Assembly (NCBI RefSeq): GCF_900094625.1
Contig: NZ_FMAJ01000012.1
Location: 95,097-159,096 of the forward strand
Direction: 5' to 3'
Source: Rhizobium aethiopicum
GTDB lineage: Bacteria > Pseudomonadota > Alphaproteobacteria > Rhizobiales > Rhizobiaceae
DNA length: 64,000 nt
Below are positions 54,811-62,827 of the stretch, piece by piece (the first letter of the stretch is position 1; each line of letters opens with the position of its first letter). Made by a program: the position numbers and the translations under genes. The notes under the pieces were generated by a model. It worked only from the letters and a program-made list of their open reading frames with translations. It ran no database searches and was not told the DNA's origin.

Positions 54811-54840
54811 AAAAAAGCCGGGTACTCGACCCGGCTTTTG
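54811..54840 (-). terminator. Rho-independent terminator after rosR/mucR
   Basis: GCCGGGT (54817-54823) pairs with ACCCGGC (54829-54835) around a 5-base loop; read on minus it is followed by six T. It lies 22 bases after the rosR/mucR stop. The plus-strand tail (TTTT) is short, so it may act weakly for sufE as well. Confidence 0.85.
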
Positions 54841-54862
54841 TCGTTGTCTGCTTTCGAAAAGC

Positions 54863-55294
54863 TCAGCCGCGGCCGCGCTTGCGGCGCTGACCCAAGCCCA
54901 TCTCCTTTGCCAGGCGCGAACGCGCTTCGGCATAGGCGGGCGCCACCATCGGGTAGTCGGTCGGCAGGTCCCACTTTTCGCGGTATTCTTCCGGCGAAAG
55001 ACTGTGATGCGTCATCAGGTGACGCTTGAGGGACTTGAAGTTGCCGCCACATTCCAGGCACGTAATCTGCTCGTCCTGTACGGACTTGCGGACAGAGACT
55101 GCAGGCTTCTGCTTTTCGACAACGGCCGCAGCGGGCTGCGGTACGGACGTGTTGCTCAGTGCCGAATGCACGTCGGAAATCAGATTCGCCAGGTCGCTGA
55201 CCGGGACAACATGGTTGCTGACATAAGCCGCGACGATGTCGGCCGTCAGTTCCACAAGCAGCTCCGGCGCATTGCCGGTCGCCATATCCGTCAT
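54863..55294 (-). CDS. rosR: RosR/MucR-family zinc-finger transcriptional regulator
   Basis: 143 residues, the length I recall for R. etli RosR. The helical N-terminal part (LTADIVAAYVSNHVVPVSDL) serves oligomerisation. The prokaryotic C2H2 zinc finger has C79 and C82 (CLECGGNFKSLKRHLMTHH) and H92 with H96 or H97, followed by the LSPEEYREKWDLPTDYPMVA extension. RosR/MucR proteins bind AT-rich DNA and control exopolysaccharide, motility and nodulation competitiveness, and repress their own gene. The 454-base upstream gap fits the long autoregulated leader known for rosR. In S. meliloti the orthologue is called mucR. Confidence 0.94.
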   Translation of the reverse strand: MTDMATGNAPELLVELTADIVAAYVSNHVVPVSDLANLISDVHSALSNTSVPQPAAAVVEKQKPAVSVRKSVQDEQITCLECGGNFKSLKRHLMTHHSLSPEEYREKWDLPTDYPMVAPAYAEARSRLAKEMGLGQRRKRGRG

Positions 55295-55748
55295 ATTTCT
55301 TCTCCTGTTAGCATGCTCAAACGATCTTTGACTGTCACGTCAAAGACCCGCCTCGTAGAAGCGAACAGCAAAAGCACAGGAAGCAATCTTCTGTTTCGAA
55401 AAACGTGAAATCCACCCCTAGATTCCGAAGTCCGAGACCTGTTCTTATACTGCCTGACCGAAAACCACTACCGTCTTGCTCCAGGCGATGGCCCCAGTTA
55501 GACATTAAAAATGAAAACTGAGGGACTTGGAAGCAGTACGATTGTAATTCACAATCAGAATTCTACTTGCATTTTCAAATACCATCGTTTGGCCGAAAGG
55601 CCAATTATTATTTGTCGTTTTTCTTGAGAAAAAATGGCTGACGAAGAATTATAGGACTTTAGGCCAAGCTTTACTCACAGCTTCCTGTGCATAAGTTCGA
55701 CGTAAAATAGGTTAAGACGCCAAGCATGGGCTGAGAGAGTTGCCGTGG
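55295..55748 (-). promoter_or_regulatory. Long AT-rich regulatory region upstream of rosR/mucR
   Basis: 454 bases, much richer in A and T than the rest of the window. It includes the inverted repeat GATTGT-AATTC-ACAATC (55540-55556) and a stable GAAA-loop hairpin TTGGCC/GGCCAA (55589-55604). Long leaders with several inverted repeats and self-binding sites are known upstream of rosR in R. leguminosarum. I cannot place the promoters exactly. It should also hold the end of the convergent small gene at 55749. Confidence 0.6.
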
Positions 55749-55964
55749 TCAAGCCGGCGAGCGAGAGAGACGCGTCAGCAGCCGGACGACCGAACCGTGC
55801 AGGATGAAGAGCAGAAGCGTCAGCGGCCAGAGCAGGCAGGCGAGAATTCCGGCGAGACGATGAAACGTCAAACCGGCATGATTGGCCCAACCCTCCAGCA
55901 GCGTGACCGCCATGGCGGTCACGGCCACGAGGCCGTAGAGCAGGACGATTGCGGCTTCAAACAC
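55749..55964 (-). CDS. Small membrane protein, 71 aa
   Basis: Read from a GTG at 55964 with GAGGAG 6 bases upstream. Two transmembrane helices: VFEAAIVLLYGLVAVTAMAV and AGILACLLWPLTLLLFILHG (about 39-58), with a basic C terminus. No family recognised. The good ribosome-binding site and clear membrane pattern support it. Confidence 0.55.
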   Translation of the reverse strand: MFEAAIVLLYGLVAVTAMAVTLLEGWANHAGLTFHRLAGILACLLWPLTLLLFILHGSVVRLLTRLSRSPA

Positions 55965-56151
55965 CAATGGCTCCTCAATGCACGTAACATTAACCCTAAC
56001 AGAGAACCCTTAATAGATGTAAAAGCAGACGTCTTTTCTGATTGCTGCATGCCGCGATTCCGGCGGCGCGGCGCCGGAGGCTTGATGAACCAAGGACGGC
56101 GCACCACATTTCTCGCAAAACGGAACCGCCCCTCGGCAAAAGGAGCACGTC

Positions 56152-56565
<414 letters not shown>

Positions 56566-56679
56566 GCGCGAGCCAATGTCGGCTATCCGCCGCCCGTCCG
56601 TCAACGGCGATCACCGCGTCGCGTCGCCAACTCTGATCAGCCGCTAGGCCTCTCCTTCAGGCGAGGCTGGCGAAGAGAT

Positions 56680-56712
56680 AAAAAGAACGGGCCCGAACGT
56701 CCGAGCCCGTTC
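56680..56712 (-). terminator. Rho-independent terminator after the SPW gene
   Basis: GAACGGGC (56685-56692) pairs with GCCCGTTC (56705-56712); read on minus it is followed by five T. It lies 8 bases after the stop of the SPW-repeat gene. Confidence 0.85.
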
Positions 56713-56720
56713 GCACTCAG

Positions 56721-57086
56721 TCATGCGGCCGATAATGGGTGGTTATGACTGAACCAGATGCTGCCCGCCGCGAGAGCAGCGACGACCAGGCCGACAATCA
56801 CATGCGCCCACATGGCCGCTGTCACGGCCGAAAAGCCGAGGACCCACGGAGCAATCACAGTCCATAGTCCGAGGACCAGGTTGCACCATTCCTCGGCCTC
56901 ATAGAAAGCGTAGAGAGCGGCAACGGCGATCAGGGCGATGACCGCGCCAACGATCCAGGCATTCCAGGCGGCATAGGTCTCAGCAGCGAAACCGAAGAGC
57001 CAGGGCGAGATGAAAAGGCAAAGACCGGCAACGATATTGACGATATCGAAAGCGGTCCGGTTGTTGGAAGACAGAGACTTCAGCAT
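56721..57086 (-). CDS. SPW-repeat membrane protein
   Basis: 121 residues with four transmembrane helices in two repeats. Each repeat holds the SPW-type motif: LFISPWLFGFAAETYAAWNA and TVIAPWVLGFSAVTAAMWAH. The SPW family is a small group of inner-membrane proteins without known function, frequent in rhizobia near stress genes. AGGAGAA is before the ATG. Terminator at 56680-56712. Confidence 0.88.
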   Translation of the reverse strand: MLKSLSSNNRTAFDIVNIVAGLCLFISPWLFGFAAETYAAWNAWIVGAVIALIAVAALYAFYEAEEWCNLVLGLWTVIAPWVLGFSAVTAAMWAHVIVGLVVAALAAGSIWFSHNHPLSAA

Positions 57087-57351
57087 CGATCATTTCTCCT
57101 TCTCGGTTGGTTGCATCATCAATGGCCGCCTTCTGCGGGCAGAAGACGGTTGCGGCAGGAGCGCTTGAATCACCATCGCCGCAAAGCTCGGTTATCGTGT
57201 CGTGGGAAGCCAGAAATGAGATGCGGCCGACGCTCTTCCCCTGGAACTGCTGAACTGTGAAAGGAAGACGGCTGCGCCGATTGTCGTTCGAGGCGCGGAG
57301 GCGGGAGATCGGTGCTGTGTTTTCGCGGTGTGTATGTCCGATAGTCCCCAT
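56980..57351 (-). CDS. Possible small gene overlapping the SPW start
   Basis: An ATG at 57351 with GGAGG 7 bases upstream opens 123 codons (MGTIGHTHRENTAPISRLRA at the N terminus, then SNDNRRSRLPFTV). The ribosome-binding site is excellent and the N terminus looks like short rhizobial basic proteins, but the last 107 bases overlap the SPW gene in another frame, so the C terminus is doubtful. It could be a leader peptide. Low confidence. Confidence 0.35.
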   Translation of the reverse strand: MGTIGHTHRENTAPISRLRASNDNRRSRLPFTVQQFQGKSVGRISFLASHDTITELCGDGDSSAPAATVFCPQKAAIDDATNREGEMIDAEVSVFQQPDRFRYRQYRCRSLPFHLALALRFRC

Positions 57352-57417
57352 CGTTTATCCTCCCCAACCTGGTGAAGGATGAGCGACGGCCGGCGAGGTG
57401 ACCGGCCGCCGCACTCG

Positions 57418-57927
57418 TCAGCTTCTGATCGCGATGCGCTTGACCTGTGACTGCGCCTTTTCGGTCTTAGGCAGAGTGACGGTCAAAACGCCGTTCTTGA
57501 AGGTGGCGTCGACCTGGTCCTCCTTGACCTCGGCGCCGAGCGGAATGCGTCGCTCAAAGCGGCCGTAGTAGCGCTCCGAAAACTGCCTTTCCTTGTCTTC
57601 CGTTTCCGAACGCTTCTCACCCTTCAGCGTGAGCACGCCGTCATTGATAAAGACCTCGATGTCCTTTTCTTCAAGACCGGGTACTTCGGCCGTGATCTTG
57701 ATTTGTCTGTCGGTGTCCGAAATCTCGAGGCTCGGCCAGCCTGCACCGAAGCCGCTGGCGCCCCGAAGCGACGGCAGACCGGGGCCAAAGCCGCGAAAGA
57801 CGTCGTCGAACAGCCGGTTGACCTCGCGGTGGAGCGACAGGAAAGGATCGCGGTCGTCGTCGCGAAGGAGACTCGGCATCTGGTTGCCGTTGTTGCGGCC
57901 CCAGGGAATCAAATCACGAACACTCAT
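57418..57927 (-). CDS. Small heat-shock protein, Hsp20 family
   Basis: 169 residues. Order: N-terminal arm (MSVRDLIPWGRNNGNQMPSL, HREVNRLFDDVFRGFG), alpha-crystallin domain (about 60-155; LEISDTDRQIKITAEVPGLE, GVLTLKGEKRSETED, FKNGVLTVTLPKTE) and a short C-terminal tail with IAIRS, an I-x-I-type anchor. It keeps unfolding proteins soluble for DnaK/GroEL. The WPSLEISDTD form marks the plant-type-like class C of rhizobial Hsp20. AAAGGAG precedes the ATG. Second gene of a two-gene operon after the other hsp20 (41-base gap). Confidence 0.95.
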   Translation of the reverse strand: MSVRDLIPWGRNNGNQMPSLLRDDDRDPFLSLHREVNRLFDDVFRGFGPGLPSLRGASGFGAGWPSLEISDTDRQIKITAEVPGLEEKDIEVFINDGVLTLKGEKRSETEDKERQFSERYYGRFERRIPLGAEVKEDQVDATFKNGVLTVTLPKTEKAQSQVKRIAIRS

Positions 57928-57968
57928 GGCTTTACTCCTTTCTGGTGGTCCTTCGGCATTCCGGAAGC

Positions 57969-58436
57969 CTAGGCCGCCTGCGTCTCGGCCGCGATCTGCT
58001 TTGTCCCGGCCTTCGGCGTTGTTCCGATGTCGATTTGGCGCGGCTTCATCGCTTCGGGAATTTCGCGCTTGAGATCGATCGTCAGCAGACCATTGGCAAG
58101 ACCGGCGTCGACAACCTTGACATGATCGGCCAGTTCGAACCGACGCTCGAACGAGCGTCCGGCAATGCCCCGATGCAGGTACTGAACATCTTCGCTGTCT
58201 GCCCTCTGCCCCGATACCATGAGCATGTTCTGCTCTTGAGTGATTGCCAACTCATCGTGCGAGAAGCCCGCCACCGCCATAGCTATGCGATAGTCGTCCT
58301 CACCGGTCTTGACGATATCGTAGGGCGGCCAGTTGTCGATTGTCTCGGCGCGGCCCGCAGCCTCAAGCGCGTTCAACATCCGCTCAAAGCCGATGCTCGA
58401 CCGGAACAGGGGAGAGAAATCGAGGTTTGTTCTCAT
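57969..58436 (-). CDS. Small heat-shock protein, IbpA/HspA-like class A
   Basis: 155 residues from the ATG at 58436, directly behind a ROSE-type leader. The sequence follows rhizobial class-A (IbpA-like) Hsp20: GFERMLNALEAAGRAETIDN, WPPYDIVKTGEDDYRIAMAV, FSHDELAITQEQNMLMVSGQ, HRGIAGRSFERRFELADHVK and GLLTIDLKREIPEAMKPRQI. The C-terminal anchor is RQIDI. Holdase chaperone. It is the first gene of the hsp20 operon; temperature control by RNA melting plus RpoH-type transcription is inferred from the upstream region. Confidence 0.95.
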   Translation of the reverse strand: MRTNLDFSPLFRSSIGFERMLNALEAAGRAETIDNWPPYDIVKTGEDDYRIAMAVAGFSHDELAITQEQNMLMVSGQRADSEDVQYLHRGIAGRSFERRFELADHVKVVDAGLANGLLTIDLKREIPEAMKPRQIDIGTTPKAGTKQIAAETQAA

Positions 58437-58520
58437 AACCATATCCTCCTTGCAAGCAACATGGACACAAGGAGACGCCAAGAGCGACTGGCGTCTCCTG
58501 GACTTTGTGTCGACCCCTAT
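58437..58520 (-). promoter_or_regulatory. ROSE-type RNA thermometer in the hsp20 leader
   Basis: The leader has a strong hairpin (GGAGACGCCA / TGGCGTCTCC, 58472-58499) and then a 3' hairpin in which CCATGTTGCT pairs with AGGAGGATATGG across the ribosome-binding site just before the ATG. The TTGCT against AGGAGGA pairing is the hallmark of the ROSE element, known to block translation of rhizobial small heat-shock genes at low temperature. Recognised by pattern; not folded by program. Confidence 0.85.
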
Positions 58521-58538
58521 TTGGCGATCAACAATGCT

Positions 58539-58567
58539 AATATAATTCAGTGTCTTACGGTTTCAAG
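58539..58567 (-). promoter_or_regulatory. RpoH-like promoter of the hsp20 operon
   Basis: On minus, CTTGAA (58562-58567) is followed after 16 bases by TTATATT (58539-58545), close to the rhizobial RpoH consensus CTTGAC-N16/17-CCTATNT. It sits directly upstream of the ROSE leader. Confidence 0.65.
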
Positions 58568-58593
58568 AGGACCGAATTTCTCGTCGAGAAAAA

Positions 58594-58620
58594 TTGACCT
58601 TTTCTAAGGCGCCACCATAT
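58594..58620 (+). promoter_or_regulatory. Possible RpoH-like promoter of the divergent small gene
   Basis: TTGACC (58594-58599) and CCATAT (58615-58620), 15 bases apart, resemble RpoH elements. Start of transcription would be near 58627, some 24 bases before the small gene's ATG. Confidence 0.5.
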
Positions 58621-58650
58621 GTTTTGGAGCTTGAGCGAGGAGCAATGGCT

Positions 58651-58872
58651 ATGACACTGACTTCGAACGACGTCGTCGCCGTCCTTGGGCCCATCGACAA
58701 AACGCTTGTGGCTGAGATCATCGCGACAGGTGCAACCCAAGCCGAGCTTGCCGAGGCGTTTGCATGGGCCAACAACGACGAGGCCCTGATGGGTGAGGGC
58801 CGGCATCTGCCGACCGGGAGGGTTGCTGCGCTAGTTGACCTGCTGAGGTCCGACGAAGAGGAACCGGATTAG
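58651..58872 (+). CDS. Conserved small protein divergent from hsp20
   Basis: 73 residues from the ATG at 58651, 8 bases after AGGAG; an ATG at 58645 is only 2 bases from it. Sequence MTLTSNDVVAVLGPIDKTLV, then EIIATGATQAELAEAFAWAN and DLLRSDEEEPD: acidic, helical, cytoplasmic. I know the pattern as a short conserved alphaproteobacterial protein without function. It shares the divergent promoter region with the hsp20 operon, so it is a likely heat-shock gene. It is convergent with the glucosidase gene (37-base gap). Confidence 0.75.
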   Translation: MTLTSNDVVAVLGPIDKTLVAEIIATGATQAELAEAFAWANNDEALMGEGRHLPTGRVAALVDLLRSDEEEPD

Positions 58873-58908
58873 AAAGACGGGGATCCGCCTTCCCTGCACC
58901 GTGTCTCA

Positions 58909-61119
58909 TCAGGCCGTGGTGAGCACGCGGACATCCCCCTGTCGATTGATCACATCGACCACGACCTGGTGTCTCGACCGGCGGATGGCCACGTCAACCG
59001 AGCCATTGCCGATCAGCAGACGTCGCAAGATCACCTCATCGAGGAAAGAAGGAAGCCGCGGCACGCTGAAGCTGATCTGCAAGCTATTCGGATCGAAGTC
59101 GAGGCCGAGGCAGGATTGCAGCAGCGACAAAGGGGCTGCTGCCGCCCATGCTTGCGGCGAGCAGGCGACCGGATAAGAGGTCGGTCCCCGCGCGCGCTGA
59201 CGTGGCAGGCCGCAGAGGAGTTCGGGAAGCCGCCGCAGGTCGATATAGGTCGCAGCGGCAAACAGGCCCTCGAAGATCTGCGCGGCCTCGGCCCGATAGC
59301 CATAGCGGGCAAGGCCACTGGCGATCAGGGCATTGTCATGTGGCCAGATCGAGCCATTGTGGTAGCTCATGGGATTGTAACGTGCTTCGGTCGAGGGAAT
59401 GGTCCGGATGCCCCAGCCACAGAAAGACGGGGCACTCATCAGGGTGCGGGTCACCTGTGCGACGCGTTCAGGATATGCAATACCGGTGAACAGAGCATGG
59501 CCCGCATTAGAGGAGCGGATCCTGCAGGGCCGTTTATCGCCGTCGAGGGCCAGCACATAGGTGCCCAGCTCCTCATCGAAGAAGCTCACGTCAAAGGCGC
59601 GGCGCAGTCCCTCCGCACGCGCGAGAAAGCTCGCCGCGCGTTCCGGCTTGCCCCTTCGCCGGAAGATTTCAGCAGCACTTTGCCAAGCGCCGTAGACATA
59701 GGCCTGGACTTCGGCGATCGCGATCGGGCCTCGGGCCAATGTACCATCGGCATGGAAGACCGAGTCGTGGCTATCCTTCCACGCCTGATTGATCAGTCCT
59801 TCTTGCGTCAGCCGCCCGTATTCGACGAAGCCGTCGCCATCGCGATCCCCATGTTCGTCGATCCACGTCAGTGCCGCTTCGAGATTCGGCAGGAGATGGT
59901 CGATCGTCGCAAGATCACCGGTTCGTTGAAGATAGTCGCCGGCCAGCATCACGAACAGCGGCGTCGAGTCGATGCTGCCGTAGTAACGCCGGAATGGAAC
60001 CTCGCCAAGTTCGGCCATTTCGCCGCAGCGCACTTCGTGCAGGATCTTGCCGGGCTCGGCGTCCGAGGCAGGATCAACGTTCGTTGCCTGGTTGGCTGCC
60101 AGATGACCGAGAACCCCGCGGGCGATCTCCGGATCGAGCCACAGTGTCTGAAGCGCCGTGATCAGGGCGTCGCGGCCGAAAACAGTGCTGAACCAGGGAA
60201 TACCGGCATAAGGATAGGGGCCTTCTGGCTTGTCGGTGATCAGCATGTATAGGTCGGAAGCGCTGCGCCGCGCGACTTCGTTAAAGACCTCGTTGGATGT
60301 TGCGATCGACGCCGCGCGTGCGGAAGAGGCGCGCAATGCGCGGCGGGCATCCCGCAAGGCAAGGAAGAAGGAAAGGCGGCTCAGCCGGTCGGCGGAGGTA
60401 TGGTCGCAGCCGATCTGAATGAAGAGCGATTTGGTCTCGTGCGGCTCCAGATGGAAGTCGTAAGTGACGAGATCGCTACCTATCTCAGCAGGTTCCGGCA
60501 TGAACGAAAGGCGTGTCGACCGCTTGCGATCGTCCAGACCAACGTAGGAAAGCAGGATCCAATCCTGTTCCACGACGGCGGGAAGATGGCGCCCTCTCCT
60601 TGCCCTTGCGGTGCCGCGGACTTCGAAAAGATCAGCGAAATCGGCCCCGAAAGCAATCTGGATGCGAACATGTTGCCGCCGCTCATCATAATTCCTCACG
60701 GCCAGCCGTTCATAACAACAGGCATTCCAGAGAAAGCGCGATCTGCGCAGATGAATCTGGTCGTGGCCCAGAACCAGCCTTCCCTTCTCATCGAACTGAT
60801 CAGGATTGGTGAGATCGCAGGTGAGCGTGGCATTGTCATCTCGCAGCGTCGACGACAGAAGCATCGGCCGCTGTCCATTGATCGTCAGGTAAAGATGCGA
60901 GAGATGACGGGTGTCCCGGTGGAAAAGGCCCTCCGGACTGCCGGGACCGGAAAGAGCATCGCCATTATGGTCGAAGACGGCGAAAGTATCGCCGTGCTTC
61001 AAGGTGCGCGGCCGGCGCTCCTGCAACGATGCGGTGGCCGGAATGAAGAACTGAGCGACCGGCACCGCCAGGCCTGACGATGCTGTGGCGGGGTTACTGT
61101 CCGCAGACACGTTCGACAT
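58909..61119 (-). CDS. Amylo-alpha-1,6-glucosidase / glycogen-debranching-like enzyme
   Basis: 736 residues from the ATG at 61119, with AAGGAGG 4-6 bases upstream. No signal peptide. The N-terminal beta domain (about 20-230; LKHGDTFAVFDHNGDALSGP, GLFHRDTRHLSHLYLTINGQ) is the GDE N-terminal type, followed by an (alpha/alpha)6 barrel (about 270-720) with FGRDALITALQTLWLDPEIA, AWKDSHDSVFHADG and MSYHNGSIWPHDNALIASGL. Family members remove alpha-1,6 branches or act on alpha-glucosides. The GT4 gene lies 14 bases upstream on the same strand, so the two work together. Substrate unknown; not a classic GlgX. Confidence 0.9.
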   Translation of the reverse strand: MSNVSADSNPATASSGLAVPVAQFFIPATASLQERRPRTLKHGDTFAVFDHNGDALSGPGSPEGLFHRDTRHLSHLYLTINGQRPMLLSSTLRDDNATLTCDLTNPDQFDEKGRLVLGHDQIHLRRSRFLWNACCYERLAVRNYDERRQHVRIQIAFGADFADLFEVRGTARARRGRHLPAVVEQDWILLSYVGLDDRKRSTRLSFMPEPAEIGSDLVTYDFHLEPHETKSLFIQIGCDHTSADRLSRLSFFLALRDARRALRASSARAASIATSNEVFNEVARRSASDLYMLITDKPEGPYPYAGIPWFSTVFGRDALITALQTLWLDPEIARGVLGHLAANQATNVDPASDAEPGKILHEVRCGEMAELGEVPFRRYYGSIDSTPLFVMLAGDYLQRTGDLATIDHLLPNLEAALTWIDEHGDRDGDGFVEYGRLTQEGLINQAWKDSHDSVFHADGTLARGPIAIAEVQAYVYGAWQSAAEIFRRRGKPERAASFLARAEGLRRAFDVSFFDEELGTYVLALDGDKRPCRIRSSNAGHALFTGIAYPERVAQVTRTLMSAPSFCGWGIRTIPSTEARYNPMSYHNGSIWPHDNALIASGLARYGYRAEAAQIFEGLFAAATYIDLRRLPELLCGLPRQRARGPTSYPVACSPQAWAAAAPLSLLQSCLGLDFDPNSLQISFSVPRLPSFLDEVILRRLLIGNGSVDVAIRRSRHQVVVDVINRQGDVRVLTTA

Positions 61120-61133
61120 GTCTCCTCCTTGCC

Positions 61134-62228
61134 TCAGGCGACAGCCTGCAGGTCCAGCGCTTGACCATTCGACCGGCCAATCGGCGCGGCTTTGATGCGA
61201 ACGCCCGGCAGGTTGCGATAGATGTCGAGATAGTCGCACGCCATTCGTTGTGCGGTGAAGCGCTTTTCAAACGCGGCCCGCACCTTGCGCCGATCGAGGC
61301 GGAGCGCCCATTCGACGTTTTCAGCCGCCTCGGTGACGCTGTCGACCAGTATGCCGGAGATGCCATTGTCGATGACCTCCGGCACCGAGCCACAGCCGAA
61401 AGCGATGACCGGCGTGCCGCAGGCCATGGCCTCGATCATCACCAGCCCGAAGGGCTCCGGCCAGTCGATCGGGAAGAGCAGAGCGCCTGCATTTCCTAGG
61501 AAGTCAGCTTTCTCACGTTCGTCGATCTCGCCGATGAATTCTACATGCGGATGGTTCCGTACCATCGGTTCGATGACGGTTTCCCAATAGGCCTTGTCCG
61601 CATTATCGATCTTGGCGGCGATCTTCAGAGGCATTCCGACCTTTGCCGTGATCTCGATCGCGCGGTCGGGGCGCTTTTCCGGAGAGATCCGACCAAGGAA
61701 GGCCAGGTAATTACCCCTCGGGTTCTCGGTGAAGGGAAGAAGATCGGCCGGCAGACCGTGATAGACCGTTCCGCGCCAGTTGACCGGTGGCATCGGGCGG
61801 CGCTGATCATTGGAGATCGACACCAATGGAATATCGCGGAACGTCGCGTAGAACGGCTTGAGATCCGGCAAGTCGAGTCGCCCGTGCAGCGTGGTCACCG
61901 TTCGGTCGGCGAAATCACGAATCATCGGGAAATGCAGCAGGTCAATGTGGAAATGTAGCACGTCGAACTCATGCGCCCGCTGACGGATCTCCTCCAGCAT
62001 CACCACCTGATGCGGCAGATGCTCCCTGACCGTCGGATTGAGCCGCAAGGCGACGTCCGCGCACGAGACGAGTGTCGCCTGCGTGACGGAATCGCCGCTG
62101 GCAAAGAGCGTGACCTCGTGTCCCTGTGCGACGAATTCTTCAGTGAGATAGGAAACGATCCGCTCCGTTCCCCCGTAGAGCTTTGGCGGAACGCTCTCGG
62201 CGAGCGGTGCAATCTGGGCGATCTTCAT
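61134..62228 (-). CDS. Family 4 glycosyltransferase
   Basis: 364 residues from the ATG at 62228 (GAGGAGG upstream). Two Rossmann-like halves of the GT-B fold: APLAESVPPKLYGGTERIVS at the start, FLGRISPEKRPDRAIEITAK at the hinge, and the nucleotide-sugar E-x7-E motif in EPFGLVMIEAMACGTPVIAF with GCGSVPEVI. It transfers a sugar, probably glucose or mannose, from a nucleotide donor to an unknown acceptor. Retaining mechanism is typical for GT4. The 14-base spacing to the glucosidase gene indicates one operon and a paired build/trim role. Confidence 0.92.
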   Translation of the reverse strand: MKIAQIAPLAESVPPKLYGGTERIVSYLTEEFVAQGHEVTLFASGDSVTQATLVSCADVALRLNPTVREHLPHQVVMLEEIRQRAHEFDVLHFHIDLLHFPMIRDFADRTVTTLHGRLDLPDLKPFYATFRDIPLVSISNDQRRPMPPVNWRGTVYHGLPADLLPFTENPRGNYLAFLGRISPEKRPDRAIEITAKVGMPLKIAAKIDNADKAYWETVIEPMVRNHPHVEFIGEIDEREKADFLGNAGALLFPIDWPEPFGLVMIEAMACGTPVIAFGCGSVPEVIDNGISGILVDSVTEAAENVEWALRLDRRKVRAAFEKRFTAQRMACDYLDIYRNLPGVRIKAAPIGRSNGQALDLQAVA

Positions 62229-62316
62229 CGGCAAAACCTCCTCAGTTGAGCAAAGGGTCGTCGGCAAAAATCATGCCTGCGTCCTCGAGAGGGACACGGG
62301 CAGGCCAGACGGAGGG

Positions 62317-62739
62317 TCAGCTTTCGAACAGCGGTCGGCGCCGTCCTCCTTTCCAGTAGCTGCACAAGCCAAGGCCGGGAACCCGGCGTGCGGGCGGTTT
62401 TCGACGACCGGTCCTTTGGGACCTCAGGGAAGCGGACATATCCTGCTTCAAGGATGGGCTGTCGCCCTTATCCAACGCCTTCAGCGCTTCAAGGATCTCG
62501 TCATAGGATACAGCTCTTTCGGCCCCGGGGTAAAGGCGAAGGGCAGGAACGGATTCGATTGCGAAGAGATCGGATGCCCATGAAGCGAGAATGGCCCGCT
62601 TCTCGTCGTTGCCGATGTCGGCGGCGGCAAGCACGTCCCGCGGGTGGCCGAAATGTCTCGCCGGATGAAGCAGATGCGCCGCGCCGATGGCGGCGACGGC
62701 ATTCTGCTGTACGGAATTGCTGATGTTTACCTTTCTCAT
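62317..62739 (-). CDS. Conserved hypothetical protein near heat-shock genes
   Basis: 140 residues; GGAG lies 8 bases before the ATG. The middle (HPARHFGHPRDVLAAADIGN, DEKRAILASWASDLFAIESV, EILEALKALD) is the conserved part of a small rhizobial family; the last 40 residues are Arg/Lys-rich and variable. Cytoplasmic and helical. Function unknown. It lies between groEL and the GT4 gene, 88 bases from each, and the near-palindrome at 62757-62774 is just upstream. Confidence 0.75.
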   Translation of the reverse strand: MRKVNISNSVQQNAVAAIGAAHLLHPARHFGHPRDVLAAADIGNDEKRAILASWASDLFAIESVPALRLYPGAERAVSYDEILEALKALDKGDSPSLKQDMSASLRSQRTGRRKPPARRVPGLGLCSYWKGGRRRPLFES

Positions 62740-62756
62740 AGCTTGGCTCCATTGAT

Positions 62757-62774
62757 GATGGAACTAGTTTCATC
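62757..62774. promoter_or_regulatory. 18-bp near-palindrome upstream of the 140-aa gene
   Basis: GATGGAACTAGTTTCATC has eight of nine paired positions around an AACTAGTT core, 18 bases from the start codon at 62739. It is a candidate operator for this gene or the groEL-side transcript; no regulator is adjacent. Confidence 0.4.
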
Positions 62775-62790
62775 CGATAATGCATGGTAC

Positions 62791-62816
62791 GGCCCGCCCC
62801 GAGGGCAGAGCGGGCC
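62791..62816 (-). terminator. GC-rich hairpin after groEL
   Basis: GGCCCGC (62791-62797) pairs with GCGGGCC (62810-62816), 11 bases after the groEL stop. There is no T-run, so it may only slow or partly end transcription, allowing readthrough into the next genes. Confidence 0.4.
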
Positions 62817-62827
62817 GATCCATTTGC

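Noticed and set aside
58969..60252. A 427-codon open frame antisense to the glucosidase gene
   Set aside because: Shadow frame without motifs.
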